Assembly: GCA_009668225.1 (NCBI GenBank)
Contig: WJYK01000020.1
Span: 1 to 64,000 of the forward strand
Reading direction: 5' to 3'
DNA: 64,000 nucleotides
DNA from: Enterobacteriaceae bacterium RIT693
GTDB taxonomy: Bacteria > Pseudomonadota > Gammaproteobacteria > Enterobacterales > Enterobacteriaceae
Every line of letters begins with the position of its first letter. Positions within the stretch are counted from its first letter, which is position 1. Positions 48,973 through 59,732 of this stretch are shown one piece after another. The notes beneath the pieces are model-generated. The model was not told the origin of the DNA, ran no database searches, and saw only the letters and a program-made list of their open reading frames with translations. The position numbers and the translations under genes were made by a program.

Positions 48973-48985
48973 AACTAGCCCGCGA

Positions 48986-50977
48986 TTACAGAATCGCTTT
49001 AGCCTGTTTCACCACGTTTTCAACGGTGAAGCCAAACTCTTCGAACAGCAGTTCCGCTGGCGCAGACTCACCGAAGGTGGTCATGCCAACGATAGCGCCG
49101 TTCAGGCCAACGTATTTGTACCAGTAGTCGGCGATGCCGGCTTCGATAGCCACGCGAGCAGTAACGGCTTTCGGCAGCACGGATTCACGGTAAGCAGCAT
49201 CCTGCTTGTCAAACGCGTCGGTAGAAGGCATGGAAACCACGCGCGCCTTCACGCCTTCGGCAGCCAGCTTGTCCCATGCCCCAACGGCAAGTTCAACTTC
49301 GGAACCGGTGGCGATGAAGATAAGCTCAGGTTGACCCGCGCAGTCTTTCAGCACGTAGCCACCGCGAGCGATGTCTTTCAGCTGCTGCTCGGTACGATCC
49401 TGCTGAGCCAGGTTCTGACGGGAAAGGATCAGTGCGGTCGGGCCGTCGTGACGCTCAACGCCGTATTTCCACGCTACCGCGGACTCAACCTGGTCACATG
49501 GGCGCCAGGTGCTCATGTTCGGGGTCACGCGCAGGGAAGCAACCTGCTCAACCGGCTGGTGAGTCGGGCCATCTTCGCCCAGGCCGATGGAGTCATGGGT
49601 GTAAACCATTACCTGACGCTGTTTCATCAGCGCAGCCATACGCACCGCGTTACGGGCATATTCTACGAACATCAGGAAGGTAGAAGTGTACGGCAGGAAA
49701 CCGCCGTGCAGGGAGATACCGTTGGCGATAGCGGTCATACCGAATTCACGCACGCCGTAGTGGATGTAGTTCCCGGCGGTATCTTCGTTAATCGCTTTAG
49801 AGCCGGACCAGATAGTCAGGTTAGAAGGCGCCAGGTCAGCGGAGCCGCCCAGGAATTCTGGCAACAGCGGGCCGAACGCTTCAATCGCGTTCTGAGACGC
49901 TTTACGGCTGGCAATTTTGGATGGGTTAGCCTGCAGCTTAGCGATGAATTCGTTTGCTTTTGCATCGAAGTCAGCCGGCATTTCACCTTTCACGCGGCGA
50001 ATAAATTCGGCGGCTTCCTGCGGGAAGGCTTTCGCGTAGGCAGCAAACTTCTCGTTCCATGCCGCTTCTTTAGCCTGACCGGCTTCTTTCGCATCCCACT
50101 GAGCATAGATGTCAGAAGGGATTTCGAACGGCGCGTGGTTCCAGCCAAGCTGCTCGCGAGTCAGGGCGATTTCTGCATCACCCAGCGGCGCGCCGTGTGA
50201 GTCGTGGGTACCCGCTTTGTTCGGGGAACCGAAACCGATGATGGTTTTGCACATCAGCAGGGAAGGTTTGTCGGTAACAGCGCGTGCTTCTTCTACCGCA
50301 CGTTTGATAGCGGCTGCATCGTGACCGTCAACGCCACGCACCACGTGCCAGCCGTAGGCTTCAAAGCGTTTCGCGGTATCGTCGGTGAACCAGCCTTCAA
50401 CGTGGCCGTCGATGGAGATGCCGTTGTCGTCATAGAACGCAACCAGTTTACCCAGTTTCAGGGTACCGGCCAGAGAGCAAACCTCGTGAGAGATGCCTTC
50501 CATCATGCAGCCATCACCCATGAAGGCATAAGTGAAGTGATCCACGATGTCGTGTCCTGGGCGGTTGAACTGCGCCGCCAGCGTTTTCTCTGCGATAGCC
50601 ATACCGACCGCGTTCGCGATGCCCTGACCCAGAGGGCCAGTCGTGGTTTCAACACCTGCGGTGTAGCCCACTTCCGGGTGGCCCGGAGTCTGAGAATGCA
50701 GCTGACGGAAGTTTTTCAGTTGTTCAATCGGCAGGTCATAACCGCTGAGGTGCAGCAGGCTGTAAATCAGCATAGAACCGTGGCCGTTGGACAGCACGAA
50801 GCGGTCACGATCGGCCCATAACGGGTTCTGTGGGTTATGGTTCAGGAAATCACGCCACAGGACTTCGGCAATGTCGGCCATGCCCATAGGGGCACCCGGG
50901 TGACCGGATTTGGCTTTTTGTACTGCGTCCATGCTGAGCGCACGAATAGCATTGGCAAGCTCTTTACGAGAGGACAT
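48986..50977 (-). CDS. tktA: Transketolase A
   Basis: Thiamine diphosphate enzyme of the non-oxidative pentose phosphate pathway. The 663 residues equal E. coli. The ThDP motif runs from '[13 protein letters not shown]' to '[11 protein letters not shown]' (about residues 154-191), and the transketolase signature is around '[15 protein letters not shown]'. Monocistronic, divergent from loiP. Confidence 0.98.
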   Translation of the reverse strand: MSSRKELANAIRALSMDAVQKAKSGHPGAPMGMADIAEVLWRDFLNHNPQNPLWADRDRFVLSNGHGSMLIYSLLHLSGYDLPIEQLKNFRQLHSQTPGHPEVGYTAGVETTTGPLGQGIANAVGMAIAEKTLAAQFNRPGHDIVDHFTYAFMGDGCMMEGISHEVCSLAGTLKLGKLVAFYDDNGISIDGHVEGWFTDDTAKRFEAYGWHVVRGVDGHDAAAIKRAVEEARAVTDKPSLLMCKTIIGFGSPNKAGTHDSHGAPLGDAEIALTREQLGWNHAPFEIPSDIYAQWDAKEAGQAKEAAWNEKFAAYAKAFPQEAAEFIRRVKGEMPADFDAKANEFIAKLQANPSKIASRKASQNAIEAFGPLLPEFLGGSADLAPSNLTIWSGSKAINEDTAGNYIHYGVREFGMTAIANGISLHGGFLPYTSTFLMFVEYARNAVRMAALMKQRQVMVYTHDSIGLGEDGPTHQPVEQVASLRVTPNMSTWRPCDQVESAVAWKYGVERHDGPTALILSRQNLAQQDRTEQQLKDIARGGYVLKDCAGQPELIFIATGSEVELAVGAWDKLAAEGVKARVVSMPSTDAFDKQDAAYRESVLPKAVTARVAIEAGIADYWYKYVGLNGAIVGMTTFGESAPAELLFEEFGFTVENVVKQAKAIL

Positions 50978-51246
50978 TTTGACTCCAGATCGGATGGTTG
51001 AAGATCGCGCCTTGACTACGATGCGTTATGGGCTACGCCCGAAAATGTGACAACAATGTACACCAGGGGAATGGTCATGTACATGCGGTGCGCCGTTGAC
51101 AGGGTAAGAAATCTCTGGATAACGCTCGCAAGTTGCGCAACCTGATGCGCAGGCTATTTATTCTTCTTTATACTGAGTGTGGAGCCGCCTCGCCTGCGGT
51201 AAATCCGATTCTGTTTTTACCTATTATAAAGAAAGGAAAAATGGCC

Positions 51247-52005
51247 ATGAAGATGCGCCCAATATTGTTGAGCCTGAGCGTCGCGGCCCTGCTGAGCGGC
51301 TGCCAGGGAATGGACTCCAACGGGCTACTTACCTCCGGAGCCGAAGCTTTCCAGGCCTACACGCTAAGCGATGCCCAGGTCAAAACCCTGAGCGATGACG
51401 CCTGTAAGCAGCAGGACAGCAAAGCCACGATTGCTCCGGCAGACAGCCCTTATACCCAGCGGCTGAACAAAATTGCCTCCGCGCTGGGCGATAACATCAA
51501 CGGCCTGCCGGTCAACTACAAGGTATACGTCACCAAGGACGTCAACGCCTTCGCGATGGCGAACGGCTGCATCCGCGTCTACAGCGGCCTGATGGACATA
51601 ATGGATGACAACGAAGTCGAAGCGGTGATTGGCCACGAAATGGGGCACGTCGCGCTCGGTCACGTGAAAAAGGGCATGCAGGTCGCGCTCGGGGCTAACG
51701 CAGCACGTGTTGCAGCGGCATCTGCAGGCGGCGTGATTGGCAACCTGTCGCAGTCTCAGCTTGGGGAGTTAGGCGAAAAACTGGTGAACGCTCAGTTCTC
51801 CCAGCGCCAGGAATCCGAGGCTGACGACTACTCTTACGATCTATTGCGCAAACGCGGTATCAACCCGACTGGCCTTGCCACCAGCTTTGAAAAGCTGGCT
51901 AAGCTCGACGAAGGGCGTCAAAGCTCAATGCTTGACGACCACCCTGCTTCAGCGGCTCGTGCTCAGCATATCCGCGACCGCATGGCGGCAGACGGGATCC
52001 AATAA
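51247..52005 (+). CDS. loiP: Metalloprotease lipoprotein LoiP
   Basis: Outer-membrane M48 metallopeptidase (YggG), induced at low osmolarity in E. coli and dependent on YfgC (BepA). The start at 51247 gives 252 residues as in E. coli, with AAAGGA about nine bases upstream. Alternatives at 51241 and far upstream at 51133 are less likely. The lipobox 'LLSGCQ' follows a short signal peptide, and the zinc motif is 'IGHEMGHVALGH' with a third ligand in 'ESEADDYSYD'. Repeat copy C lies in its terminator. Confidence 0.95.
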   Translation: MKMRPILLSLSVAALLSGCQGMDSNGLLTSGAEAFQAYTLSDAQVKTLSDDACKQQDSKATIAPADSPYTQRLNKIASALGDNINGLPVNYKVYVTKDVNAFAMANGCIRVYSGLMDIMDDNEVEAVIGHEMGHVALGHVKKGMQVALGANAARVAAASAGGVIGNLSQSQLGELGEKLVNAQFSQRQESEADDYSYDLLRKRGINPTGLATSFEKLAKLDEGRQSSMLDDHPASAARAQHIRDRMAADGIQ

Positions 52006-52011
52006 AGCAAA

Positions 52012-52030
52012 ACCACCCCAAGAGGGGCTG
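52012..52030. terminator. loiP terminator hairpin, upstream (duplicated) copy
   Basis: CCCC-AAGA-GGGG core, directly after the loiP stop and followed by the repeat element without a T run. 17 of 19 bases recur at 52159-52177. Confidence 0.75.
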
Positions 52031-52158
52031 CAGATTGATGACAAACAGTCGAAAAACGTGGTTTTCGGCTGTTTGGGGCAAACCAAAGAACATAGTTCGT
52101 TGTTTTTATTAGGCCGAGGTTCAGGCCTTTTGGAACAATGAACTTTGTCAGCAGCCTC
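52031..52158 (+). mobile_element. Terminator-targeting MITE-like repeat, copy C (diverged)
   Basis: 128 bases between convergent loiP and speB. About 90 percent identical to copies A and B with one single-base length difference. Differences keep or improve pairing in the inner stem (AGGCC/GGCCT here, AGACC/GGACT in copy A). Ends CAGATTGATGACAAA and (complement) GAGGCTGCTGACAAA match the other copies. Flanked by duplicated terminator hairpins. Confidence 0.82.
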
Positions 52159-52182
52159 ACCGCCCCAAGAGGGGCGGTTCTT
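52159..52182 (+). terminator. loiP terminator hairpin, downstream copy with T tract
   Basis: CCGCCCC-AAGA-GGGGCGG followed by TTCTTTT, just before the convergent speB stop. Confidence 0.85.
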
Positions 52183-52192
52183 TTACTTTGAC

Positions 52193-53113
52193 TTACTCGC
52201 CTTTCTTGGCCGCCTGGATATACAGCATTTCCAGCGCCAGGGTCGCCGCGGCCAGGGCGGTGATTTCAGACTGGTCATAGGCCGGAGCCACTTCCACCAC
52301 GTCCATCCCCACGATGTTCAGATCTTTCAGGCCACGCACCAGTTTGATAGCGCGATCGGACGTCAGGCCACCGATCACCGGCGTACCGGTACCCGGCGCA
52401 AATGCAGGATCCAGGCAGTCGATGTCGAAGGTCAGGTACACCGGCATATCACCGACGATCTGCTTAACCTGGGCAATGATATCGTCTACGCCACGATCGT
52501 TAACCTGGCAGGCATCCAGCACGGTGAAGCCGTTATCTTTGTCGAACTCGGTGCGAATACCGATCTGCACGGAGTGATTCGGATCGATCAGGCCTTCGTT
52601 TGGCGCGGTGTAGAACATGGTGCCGTGGTCGAACTCGCAGCCGTTCGCGTAGGTATCGGTGTGGGCATCGAAGTGAACCAGCGCCATTTTGCCGAAGTGC
52701 TTAGCGTGCGCGCGCAGCAGCGGCAGAGTGACGAAGTGGTCACCACCGAAGGAGAGCATACGCTTGCCGGCAGCCAGCAGACGCTCGGCGTGCGCCTGGA
52801 GATTTTCGCTCATTTCACGGGCATCGCCGAAGGCGTAGACCAGGTCGCCGCAGTCCACAACGTTCAGACGCTCGCGCATGTCGAAGTTCCACGGGAAGCG
52901 GTTTCCTTCCCATGCCAGGTTGGTGGACACCTGACGAATCGCGGCCGGGCCGTGGCGGCCGCCTGCACGACCGGAAGTTGCCGCATCAAACGGAACGCCG
53001 GTGATCACCCAGTCCGCATCGCTATCGTACGGCTGGAAGTTCAGCGGGAAACGCAAAAAACCAAAGGCATTAGATACCAGGGAGTTATCGTATTTGTGGC
53101 CTAAGGTGCTCAT
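52193..53113 (-). CDS. speB: Agmatinase
   Basis: Mn-dependent ureohydrolase converting agmatine to putrescine and urea, acting directly after SpeA. Its 306 residues carry the metal ligands in 'GGDHFVTLP', 'DAHTDT' and '[17 protein letters not shown]'. It lies downstream of speA. A strong terminator between them makes independent or partial read-through expression likely. Confidence 0.98.
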   Translation of the reverse strand: MSTLGHKYDNSLVSNAFGFLRFPLNFQPYDSDADWVITGVPFDAATSGRAGGRHGPAAIRQVSTNLAWEGNRFPWNFDMRERLNVVDCGDLVYAFGDAREMSENLQAHAERLLAAGKRMLSFGGDHFVTLPLLRAHAKHFGKMALVHFDAHTDTYANGCEFDHGTMFYTAPNEGLIDPNHSVQIGIRTEFDKDNGFTVLDACQVNDRGVDDIIAQVKQIVGDMPVYLTFDIDCLDPAFAPGTGTPVIGGLTSDRAIKLVRGLKDLNIVGMDVVEVAPAYDQSEITALAAATLALEMLYIQAAKKGE

Positions 53114-53145
53114 TGTCTGACCTCTCGGTTGGGGTTAAAAAAGCC

Positions 53146-53191
53146 TAAAAAAAATCCCCTCCGCGTCGTTAAACCCGACGAGGAAGGGATT
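53146..53191 (-). terminator. speA terminator
   Basis: On the minus strand a long stem with arms at 53176-53191 and 53153-53168 (AATCCC.../...GGGATT, one small mismatch block), followed by TTTTTTTT. It separates speA from speB. Confidence 0.85.
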
Positions 53192-53277
53192 GGATTGGGG
53201 GACTGCTATTTATTGAGCGGATTATCGCCGCTAATTCATACGGGTTCAAGAGAGTATAGGCTATCGAACCGTCTTTG

Positions 53278-53302
53278 CCCCTCTCCTCAAAGAGGAGAGG
53301 GA
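53278..53302. repeat. CCCTCTCC-type hairpin after speA
   Basis: CCCCTCTCCTC-AAA-GAGGAGAGGG, a strong stem about ten bases after the speA stop without an adjacent T run. Member of the window's GC-rich intergenic hairpin set. Confidence 0.55.
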
Positions 53303-53312
53303 AAGCGATAAC

Positions 53313-55289
53313 TTACTCGTCTTCCAGATACGTATAACCGTACAGGCCGGCTTCAAACTCTTCGAGGAACTGCTGCTGCAGCGCATCGTCAAGGCCGGTG
53401 TTCTTCACCTGGTCACGGAACTGGGTCAGCAGTTTGTTTGGGTCAAGCTGCACGTACTGCAGCATATCCGCCACGGTATCGCCTTCGTCGGACAGCTCAA
53501 CTTCCACAGAACCGTCAGGGAAGACGAAGACGTCCACCGCTTCGGTGTCGCCGAACAGGTTGTGCATGTTGCCCAAAATTTCCTGATACGCGCCCACCAT
53601 AAAGAAGCCCAGCATAGGCGGGTTCTCCGGGTCGTATTCCGGCATTGGCATGGTCGTTGCGATACCGTCGCCGTCCACATAGTGGTCGATTGCACCGTCG
53701 GAGTCGCAGGTAATGTCCAGCAGCACGGCACGGCGCTCAGGCGCGTGGTTCAGCCCTTCCAGCGGCATCACCGGGAACAGCTGATCGATGCCCCATGCGT
53801 CCGGCATCGACTGGAACAGCGAGAAGTTGACGTACATTTTGTCCGCCATGCGCTCCTGCAGCTCGTCGATAATTGGACGGTGCGCGCGGTTGCTTGGATC
53901 AAGCTGCTTCTGCACGTCGTGGCACATGTTCAGGTAGAGCTGCTCGGCCCAGGCACGTTCCTGCAGGCTATACGCCCCGGAGGAGTAGCCGACGTGGATA
54001 TCGTGCAGGTCCATCTGGCTGTCGTGCAGCCATTCACGCAGCGAACGGCGCGTGCCCGGCTGGTGCATTTCAAGCCAGGTTTCCCACATGCTTTGCAGCG
54101 CGCGCGGCGCGTCATCCGCAGGCGGGGTCGCTTCGGTGTATTCGTTACGCTCAACGCCGATGATGTTGGAAACCAGTACGGTGTGGTGCGCGGTCACGGC
54201 GCGACCAGACTCGGTAATCACCGTCGGGTGCGGCAGGCCATTCTCTTCGCAGGCATCGCCGATTGCCCAAATAATGTTGTTCGCGTATTCATTCAGGCCG
54301 TAGTTAACGGAGCAATCGGACTGGGAACGCGTCCCTTCGTAGTCCACGCCCAGGCCACCGCCAACGTCGAAGCACTGGATGTTCACGCCCAGCTTATGCA
54401 GCTCAACGTAGAAACGCGCGGACTCACGAACGCCGGTGGCGATATCGCGAATGTTCGCCATCTGCGAACCGAGGTGGAAGTGCAGAAGCTGAATGCTGTC
54501 CAGGCGGCCGCGTTCACGCAGGATTTCCACCAGTTGCAGAACCTGGTTTGCCGCCAGGCCGAATTTGGATTTCTCACCGCCGGAGGACTGCCACTTACCG
54601 GAGCCCTGGGAAGCCAGACGGGCGCGAACGCCCAGGCGAGGAATCACATTCAGACGCTCGGCTTCTTCCAGCACGATGCTAATCTCGGACATCTTCTCGA
54701 TGACCAGATAGACCTTGTGGCCCATCTTCTCGCCGATCAGCGCCAGGCGGATGTATTCGCGGTCTTTATAGCCGTTACAAACAATAACAGAACGGGTCAT
54801 GCCCGCGTGCGCCAGCACGGCCATCAGCTCGGCTTTAGAGCCTGCTTCCAGGCCCAGCGGCTCGCCGGAATGGATCAGTGACTCAATTACGCGGCGGTGC
54901 TGGTTAACTTTGATCGGGTAAACCAGGAAGTAATCGCCGTTATAGCCGTAGGATTCACGCGCACGCTTAAAGGCGGCGTTAATTGAACGCAGGCGGTGCT
55001 GCAGGATCTGCGGGAAGCAGAACAGCGCAGGCAGGCGCTGGCCCTGAGCTTCGCGGGCTTTCACCAGCTCGGCGAGATCCACGCGAGCTTCCGGAACGTC
55101 CGGATCCGGGCAAACGCTGATGTGGCCCAGTTCGTTGACGTCGTAATAGTTATTGCCCCACCAGGCAATATTGTATGTACGCAGCATCTTGCTGGCTTCC
55201 TCGGAGCTCATGGCAACCTCCTGAATGGAACGATGTACATCCTGCTCGCCCACTGACGAACCCGAAACAGAAGTGATTTTGTCAGTCAT
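53313..55289 (-). CDS. speA: Biosynthetic arginine decarboxylase
   Basis: PLP enzyme making agmatine from arginine for putrescine synthesis. The ATG at 55289 with GAGG upstream gives 658 residues, the E. coli length. A longer frame adds ten residues. The PLP Lys lies in '[13 protein letters not shown]' (about residue 127), and a glycine-rich phosphate loop in '[13 protein letters not shown]'. The start codon overlaps the end of yqgB. Confidence 0.98.
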   Translation of the reverse strand: MTDKITSVSGSSVGEQDVHRSIQEVAMSSEEASKMLRTYNIAWWGNNYYDVNELGHISVCPDPDVPEARVDLAELVKAREAQGQRLPALFCFPQILQHRLRSINAAFKRARESYGYNGDYFLVYPIKVNQHRRVIESLIHSGEPLGLEAGSKAELMAVLAHAGMTRSVIVCNGYKDREYIRLALIGEKMGHKVYLVIEKMSEISIVLEEAERLNVIPRLGVRARLASQGSGKWQSSGGEKSKFGLAANQVLQLVEILRERGRLDSIQLLHFHLGSQMANIRDIATGVRESARFYVELHKLGVNIQCFDVGGGLGVDYEGTRSQSDCSVNYGLNEYANNIIWAIGDACEENGLPHPTVITESGRAVTAHHTVLVSNIIGVERNEYTEATPPADDAPRALQSMWETWLEMHQPGTRRSLREWLHDSQMDLHDIHVGYSSGAYSLQERAWAEQLYLNMCHDVQKQLDPSNRAHRPIIDELQERMADKMYVNFSLFQSMPDAWGIDQLFPVMPLEGLNHAPERRAVLLDITCDSDGAIDHYVDGDGIATTMPMPEYDPENPPMLGFFMVGAYQEILGNMHNLFGDTEAVDVFVFPDGSVEVELSDEGDTVADMLQYVQLDPNKLLTQFRDQVKNTGLDDALQQQFLEEFEAGLYGYTYLEDE

Positions 55290-55428
55290 GGCGAACCTCA
55301 AATTTTGTCGATTGTGCAAAACAGTTGACTACTATCGCAGGGGTATCCTGCAATAACAACCCATTAACAGCGCGTATTGACAGCACAAGACGCTGACAGC
55401 CAGGCTGTGCGACCGGTTTCATTTTCAT
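55282..55428 (-). CDS. yqgB: Small acid-stress-associated protein YqgB
   Basis: A 48-codon ORF starting at ATG 55428. Its product begins MKMKPVAQ and contains '[10 protein letters not shown]', matching the conserved ends of E. coli YqgB (MKKKPVAQ... and AAIVVNCF). The middle is diverged. The stop TGA overlaps the speA start region (speA ATG at 55289), so translation of speA may be coupled. No strong ribosome-binding site is seen. In E. coli yqgB lies at the same place upstream of speA. Its function is poorly known. Confidence 0.8.
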   Translation of the reverse strand: MKMKPVAQPGCQRLVLSIRAVNGLLLQDTPAIVVNCFAQSTKFEVRHD

Positions 55429-56112
55429 ATCATTGTAAAACACGTATCCGAACCCTGTATGACAGGACGGCGAAACCTCGAGAAAACTCTTGTATTACAA
55501 GAGCGCCCTTGTTCAGTGACCACGGCGGATTACAGACCGGCCCGGGGATCCTGAGAAGCGCCGAGATGGGTAAAACATCGGCAAGTTTGAAAACATGAGA
55601 TGCAGGCTGCGAGGAGCATATGCGCGCCAGGACGGCGGGCCAGGTTAATTGAATGACGGCGGTTCATTACTCGTATCACCTCCACGCACACGTTGAATAT
55701 GTATGCGACAAGCCAAAGCTGCGAACACTGTACCTGACAGGCTCTAAATAATTGCTCAACCCGGCTGGAAGTGGGCAACACGAATCGTGTGCTTTTGATT
55801 AAGCCGCGCGCGCCGCTTTATACCGATATAAGGGGTAAAAAGCAAAACAAAATGTGTAAATTGCCAGCAGTGTCAGCCCCGCTTTCCACTAAAGATTTAT
55901 CACATATTGCCGTTACCCTAAAAAATTCTGGCTATCTGCCGATTGTCTAATCTAAAATGGCCGTCCAGATGTTAATCCATCTATACTGATTAACTGTTAG
56001 ACTGCCTGTTTTTCAATCTGTGGCAATAAGTTCCCGGGTTGGTCTATCTCGCCACCGCTGTGGCGTAGAGCAGCAGCCTGAACTAAATAAATCCTCTTAG
56101 GGTGAAGAAAAT
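55429..56112. other. speA-metK intergenic region
   Basis: 684 bases with no ORF I can support. The left part must contain the yqgB-speA promoter. The right 200 bases hold the metK promoter and a candidate MetJ operator array. E. coli has weakly supported ORFs yqgC/yqgD here, and I see no counterpart. Confidence 0.6.
55966..56013. promoter_or_regulatory. Candidate MetJ operator array upstream of metK
   Basis: Consecutive eight-base units (AGATGTTA, ATCCATCT, ATACTGAT, TAACTGTT, AGACTGCC) each resemble the met box AGACGTCT at three to five positions. metK is a known MetJ target and arrays of weak boxes are usual, but individual matches are modest. Confidence 0.5.
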
Positions 56113-57267
56113 ATGGCTAAACACCTTTTTACGTCCGAGTCTGTATCTGAAGGGCATCCTGATAAAATCGCTGACCAAATCTCCGACGCCGTCCTTGACG
56201 CCATCCTCGAGCAGGATCCGAAAGCACGCGTAGCCTGTGAGACCTATGTCAAAACCGGTATGGTTCTGGTTGGCGGCGAAATCACCACCAGTGCGTGGGT
56301 TGATATCGAAGAAATCACCCGTAAAACCGTGCGTGAAATCGGCTATGTGCATTCAGATATGGGCTTTGACGCCAACTCCTGCGCCGTTCTGAGCGCGATT
56401 GGTAAACAATCCCCGGACATCAATCAGGGCGTTGACCGTACCGATCCTCTGGAACAGGGTGCGGGCGATCAGGGCCTGATGTTTGGCTACGCGACTAACG
56501 AAACCGACGTGCTGATGCCAGCGCCAATCACCTACGCACACCGTCTGGTGCAGCGCCAGGCTGAAGTGCGCAAAAACGGCACTCTGCCGTGGCTGCGCCC
56601 GGACGCAAAAAGCCAGATCACCTTCCAGTACGACGACGGTAAAATCGTCGGCATCGATGCGGTTGTGCTGTCTACTCAGCACTCTGAAGACATCGCGCTG
56701 AAAGACCTGCAGGAAGCGGTGATGGAAGAGATCATCAAACCTGTTCTGCCGGGCGAGTGGCTGAATGCATCCACCAAATACCACATCAACCCAACCGGCC
56801 GTTTTGTTATCGGCGGCCCAATGGGTGACTGCGGTCTGACCGGGCGTAAAATCATCGTTGATACCTACGGCGGCATGGCTCGCCACGGTGGCGGCGCATT
56901 CTCCGGTAAAGATCCGTCTAAAGTAGACCGTTCTGCTGCCTATGCTGCGCGTTATGTTGCGAAAAACATCGTGGCTGCAGGCCTGGCTGACCGCTGTGAG
57001 ATTCAGGTGTCCTACGCTATCGGCGTGGCAGAACCTACCTCCATCATGGTGGAAACCTTCGGTACCGAGAAAATCTCTACCGAGCAGCTGACCCTGCTGG
57101 TGCGTGAGTTCTTCGACTTGCGCCCATACGGCCTGATCCAGATGCTGGATCTGCTGCACCCGATTTACAAAGAGACCGCCGCTTATGGTCACTTTGGTCG
57201 TGAACATTTCCCATGGGAAAAAACCGACAAAGCCGCACTGCTGCGTGAAGCCGCTGGCCTGAAATAA
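56113..57267 (+). CDS. metK: S-adenosylmethionine synthase
   Basis: Makes SAM from methionine and ATP; essential. The 384 residues match E. coli. Motifs: '[16 protein letters not shown]' at the N-terminus, '[15 protein letters not shown]' (about residue 116) and the P-loop-like '[16 protein letters not shown]' (about 258). Codon use is strongly biased, as for a highly expressed gene. Confidence 0.98.
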   Translation: MAKHLFTSESVSEGHPDKIADQISDAVLDAILEQDPKARVACETYVKTGMVLVGGEITTSAWVDIEEITRKTVREIGYVHSDMGFDANSCAVLSAIGKQSPDINQGVDRTDPLEQGAGDQGLMFGYATNETDVLMPAPITYAHRLVQRQAEVRKNGTLPWLRPDAKSQITFQYDDGKIVGIDAVVLSTQHSEDIALKDLQEAVMEEIIKPVLPGEWLNASTKYHINPTGRFVIGGPMGDCGLTGRKIIVDTYGGMARHGGGAFSGKDPSKVDRSAAYAARYVAKNIVAAGLADRCEIQVSYAIGVAEPTSIMVETFGTEKISTEQLTLLVREFFDLRPYGLIQMLDLLHPIYKETAAYGHFGREHFPWEKTDKAALLREAAGLK

Positions 57268-57288
57268 CTCGCCACCGCTTTGTGCTTT

Positions 57289-57315
57289 AAAGGCCAGCTT
57301 ATGCTGGCCTTTTGC
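57289..57315 (+). terminator. metK terminator
   Basis: AAAGGCCAGC-TTAT-GCTGGCCTTT followed by TGC, 21 bases after the stop codon. Confidence 0.9.
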
Positions 57316-57375
57316 TTTCTGGCGCTGCGTCAGCACGCCTCTTTTTTCCCGTTCCCCGAGCCGCTCCCTGCCATC

Positions 57376-57391
57376 GTGAAACCGATTACAT
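57376..57391. promoter_or_regulatory. Distal GalR/GalS operator of galP
   Basis: GTGAAACCGATTACAT matches the gal operator consensus GTGNAANCGNTTNCAC except for the last base. Confidence 0.8.
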
Positions 57392-57558
57392 TCGTAAATA
57401 AAGACTCCTGCTATCACTTTTGATCCACCTTCAGCTCAGATACATCATTTGTTACATAACGCTTCAGATTAAGCTGATTTTTGACCGCGATATGGACTTT
57501 AGTCACCATCAATCTCATGTTTTATCATCATTCCGCCTCTTTTTAATCCGCATCGCCA

Positions 57559-57574
57559 GTGTAACCGATTACAT
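57559..57574. promoter_or_regulatory. Proximal GalR/GalS operator of galP
   Basis: GTGTAACCGATTACAT, 183 bases from the distal operator. The pair suits repression by DNA looping as in the gal regulon. Confidence 0.8.
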
Positions 57575-57577
57575 AGC

Positions 57578-57593
57578 TGTGATTATCATCACA
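57578..57593. promoter_or_regulatory. CRP site of galP
   Basis: TGTGA-TTATCA-TCACA is a perfect CRP half-site pair with six-base spacing, three bases from the proximal gal operator and 67 bases before the galP start. Confidence 0.88.
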
Positions 57594-57659
57594 CACTTTT
57601 GCCTTTCGCTGACCTACCCTTAAAACCGTCAAATCCGAATAACCCACGTGGAGGGCGTT

Positions 57660-59054
57660 ATGCCTGACAATAAAAAATCCGGGCGCTCAAACAAAAGCAT
57701 GACCTTTTTCGTCTGCTTCCTCGCCGCACTCGCCGGCCTGCTTTTTGGCCTGGATATCGGCGTCATTGCCGGTGCGCTGCCGTTTATCGCTAAAGACTTC
57801 GCCATCACCTCACACACCCAGGAATGGGTGGTGAGCTCGATGATGTTCGGGGCTGCCGTCGGCGCCATCGGCAGCGGCTGGCTCTCCTTCAAACTGGGGC
57901 GAAAATACAGCCTGATGATCGGTGCCGTGCTGTTTGTGCTCGGTTCTCTGTTCTCGGCCTTTGCGCCCAACGTTGAAGTGTTAATCGTTTCTCGAGTTCT
58001 GCTGGGCCTGGCCGTCGGCGTAGCTTCCTACACCGCGCCGCTCTACCTGTCAGAAATTGCCCCGGAGAAAATCCGCGGCAGCATGATCTCCATGTATCAG
58101 CTCATGATAACAATAGGTATTCTGGGGGCTTATCTCTCTGATACCGCCTTCAGCTATACCGAATCCTGGCGCTGGATGCTGGGCGTGATCACCCTTCCCG
58201 CCCTGTTGCTGCTGGTTGGCGTGTTTTTCCTGCCGGACAGCCCGCGCTGGTTTGCCGCCAAGCGCCGTTTCCACGATGCTGAACGCGTGCTGCTGCGCCT
58301 ACGTGATACCAGCGCAGAAGCGAAACGTGAGCTGGAAGAAATCCGCGAAAGCCTGAAGGTCAAGCAGAGCGGCTGGTCGCTGTTTAAGGACAACTCTAAC
58401 TTCCGTCGTGCGGTCTTTCTTGGCGTGCTGCTGCAGGTCATGCAGCAGTTCACCGGCATGAACGTCATCATGTACTACGCGCCAAAAATCTTCGAAATTG
58501 CCGGGTTTGCCAACACCACGCAGCAAATGTGGGGCACCGTGATCGTCGGCCTGATTAACGTGCTGGCGACCTTCATCGCTATCGGCCTGGTGGATCGCTG
58601 GGGGCGTAAACCTACACTAGTGCTCGGCTTCCTGGTCATGGCCGTTGGGATGGGCGTGTTGGGCACCATGCTGCACATCGGTATTCACTCTCAGGGCGCG
58701 CAGTACTTCGCGATTGCCATGCTGCTGATGTTTATCGTTGGCTTCGCCATGAGCGCAGGCCCGCTGATTTGGGTACTGTGCTCCGAAATCCAGCCGCTCA
58801 AAGGGCGTGATTTCGGCATCACCTGTTCCACCGCCACCAACTGGATTGCCAATATGATCGTCGGCGCCACCTTCCTGACCATGCTGAACACGCTGGGCAA
58901 CGCCAACACCTTCTGGGTTTATGCAGCGCTGAACCTGTTCTTCATCGTCCTGACGCTGTGGCTTATTCCTGAGACAAAACACGTCTCGCTGGAACACATC
59001 GAACGTAACTTGATGAAAGGCCGTAAATTACGCGAAATCGGCGCGCACAACTAA
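57660..59054 (+). CDS. galP: Galactose:proton symporter GalP
   Basis: Major-facilitator sugar porter taking up galactose and glucose with a proton. The ATG at 57660 ([14 protein letters not shown]) follows GGAGGG and gives 464 residues as in E. coli. Twelve hydrophobic segments. Sugar-porter motifs 'DRWGRKPT', '[14 protein letters not shown]' and C-terminal '[12 protein letters not shown]' are present. Operators upstream show GalR/GalS and CRP control. Confidence 0.98.
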   Translation: MPDNKKSGRSNKSMTFFVCFLAALAGLLFGLDIGVIAGALPFIAKDFAITSHTQEWVVSSMMFGAAVGAIGSGWLSFKLGRKYSLMIGAVLFVLGSLFSAFAPNVEVLIVSRVLLGLAVGVASYTAPLYLSEIAPEKIRGSMISMYQLMITIGILGAYLSDTAFSYTESWRWMLGVITLPALLLLVGVFFLPDSPRWFAAKRRFHDAERVLLRLRDTSAEAKRELEEIRESLKVKQSGWSLFKDNSNFRRAVFLGVLLQVMQQFTGMNVIMYYAPKIFEIAGFANTTQQMWGTVIVGLINVLATFIAIGLVDRWGRKPTLVLGFLVMAVGMGVLGTMLHIGIHSQGAQYFAIAMLLMFIVGFAMSAGPLIWVLCSEIQPLKGRDFGITCSTATNWIANMIVGATFLTMLNTLGNANTFWVYAALNLFFIVLTLWLIPETKHVSLEHIERNLMKGRKLREIGAHN

Positions 59055-59064
59055 GCCCGAATGG

Positions 59065-59088
59065 CCCTTCCCGGTAGCGGGAGGGGCT
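59065..59088 (+). terminator. Hairpin after galP
   Basis: GCCCTTCCCG-GTAG-CGGGAGGGGC, eleven bases after the stop, with no clear T run. Confidence 0.6.
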
Positions 59089-59124
59089 TGCACCCCGCTT
59101 CCCGCCCCATTATTCTCTGCCTTT

Positions 59125-59640
59125 ATGAAAGCCCCCCGACTCCCTATCGCCATCCAGCAAGCCGTGATGCGCTGCCTGCGTGAAAAACTTCAGCAGGCCA
59201 ACTCGCATTTAGGCACCCATTATCCTGAGCCCAAAATGGTCTATCAGCAGCGCGGCACCGCGGCCGGAACCGCCTGGCTGGAAAGCTACGAAATACGCCT
59301 CAACCCCGTACTGTTGATGGAAAATCAGCAGGCCTTTGTCGACGAAGTTGTGCCCCATGAACTGGCTCATCTGCTGGTCTGGAAGCATTTTGGCCGCGTT
59401 GCCCCTCACGGCAGAGAGTGGAAATGGATGATGGAAACCGTGCTTGGCGTCCCGGCCCGCCGCACGCATAAGTTTGAAGTCGATTCGGTACGCAAAAATA
59501 CCTTCCCCTACCGCTGCCCCTGCCAACAGCATCAGCTCACCGTGCGCCGCCACAATCGGGTTCTGCGTGGCGAAGCCGAATATCGCTGCACTCATTGCGG
59601 CCAGTTATTAAAACCCGACGTTACAACCCCATGTAATTAA
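59125..59640 (+). CDS. sprT: SprT family zinc protein
   Basis: SprT (YggI), a zincin-fold protein related to the DNA-protein crosslink protease SPRTN. The 171 residues carry '[14 protein letters not shown]' (HExxH metal site, about residue 75), and a C-terminal zinc ribbon with 'CPCQQHQ' and 'CTHCG'. Cellular role in enterics is unclear. Located between galP and endA as in E. coli. Confidence 0.94.
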   Translation: MKAPRLPIAIQQAVMRCLREKLQQANSHLGTHYPEPKMVYQQRGTAAGTAWLESYEIRLNPVLLMENQQAFVDEVVPHELAHLLVWKHFGRVAPHGREWKWMMETVLGVPARRTHKFEVDSVRKNTFPYRCPCQQHQLTVRRHNRVLRGEAEYRCTHCGQLLKPDVTTPCN

Positions 59641-59732
59641 TCATTTATTTCTGGAATTTTTACGCCATCGCCGATTGAAACTGGATATTCGATCAGGTAG
59701 GGTGCGGGCACGTTTTAGTAAGGATTCTGGAA

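Larger units (their letters stand above)
48662..48985. promoter_or_regulatory. epd operon control region and tktA 3' region
   Basis: 324 bases without a gene. A Cra-type box and a CRP-like site lie upstream of epd, and the tktA terminator closes the other end. E. coli has a cmt/ygg cluster at this point that is absent here. Confidence 0.65.
57268..57659. promoter_or_regulatory. galP control region
   Basis: A 392-base gap: metK terminator on the left, then two gal operators and one CRP site ahead of galP. No gene seen. Confidence 0.8.

Noticed and set aside
56353..57417. 354-codon open frame opposite metK
   Set aside because: Antisense shadow of metK. No ribosome-binding site or family.
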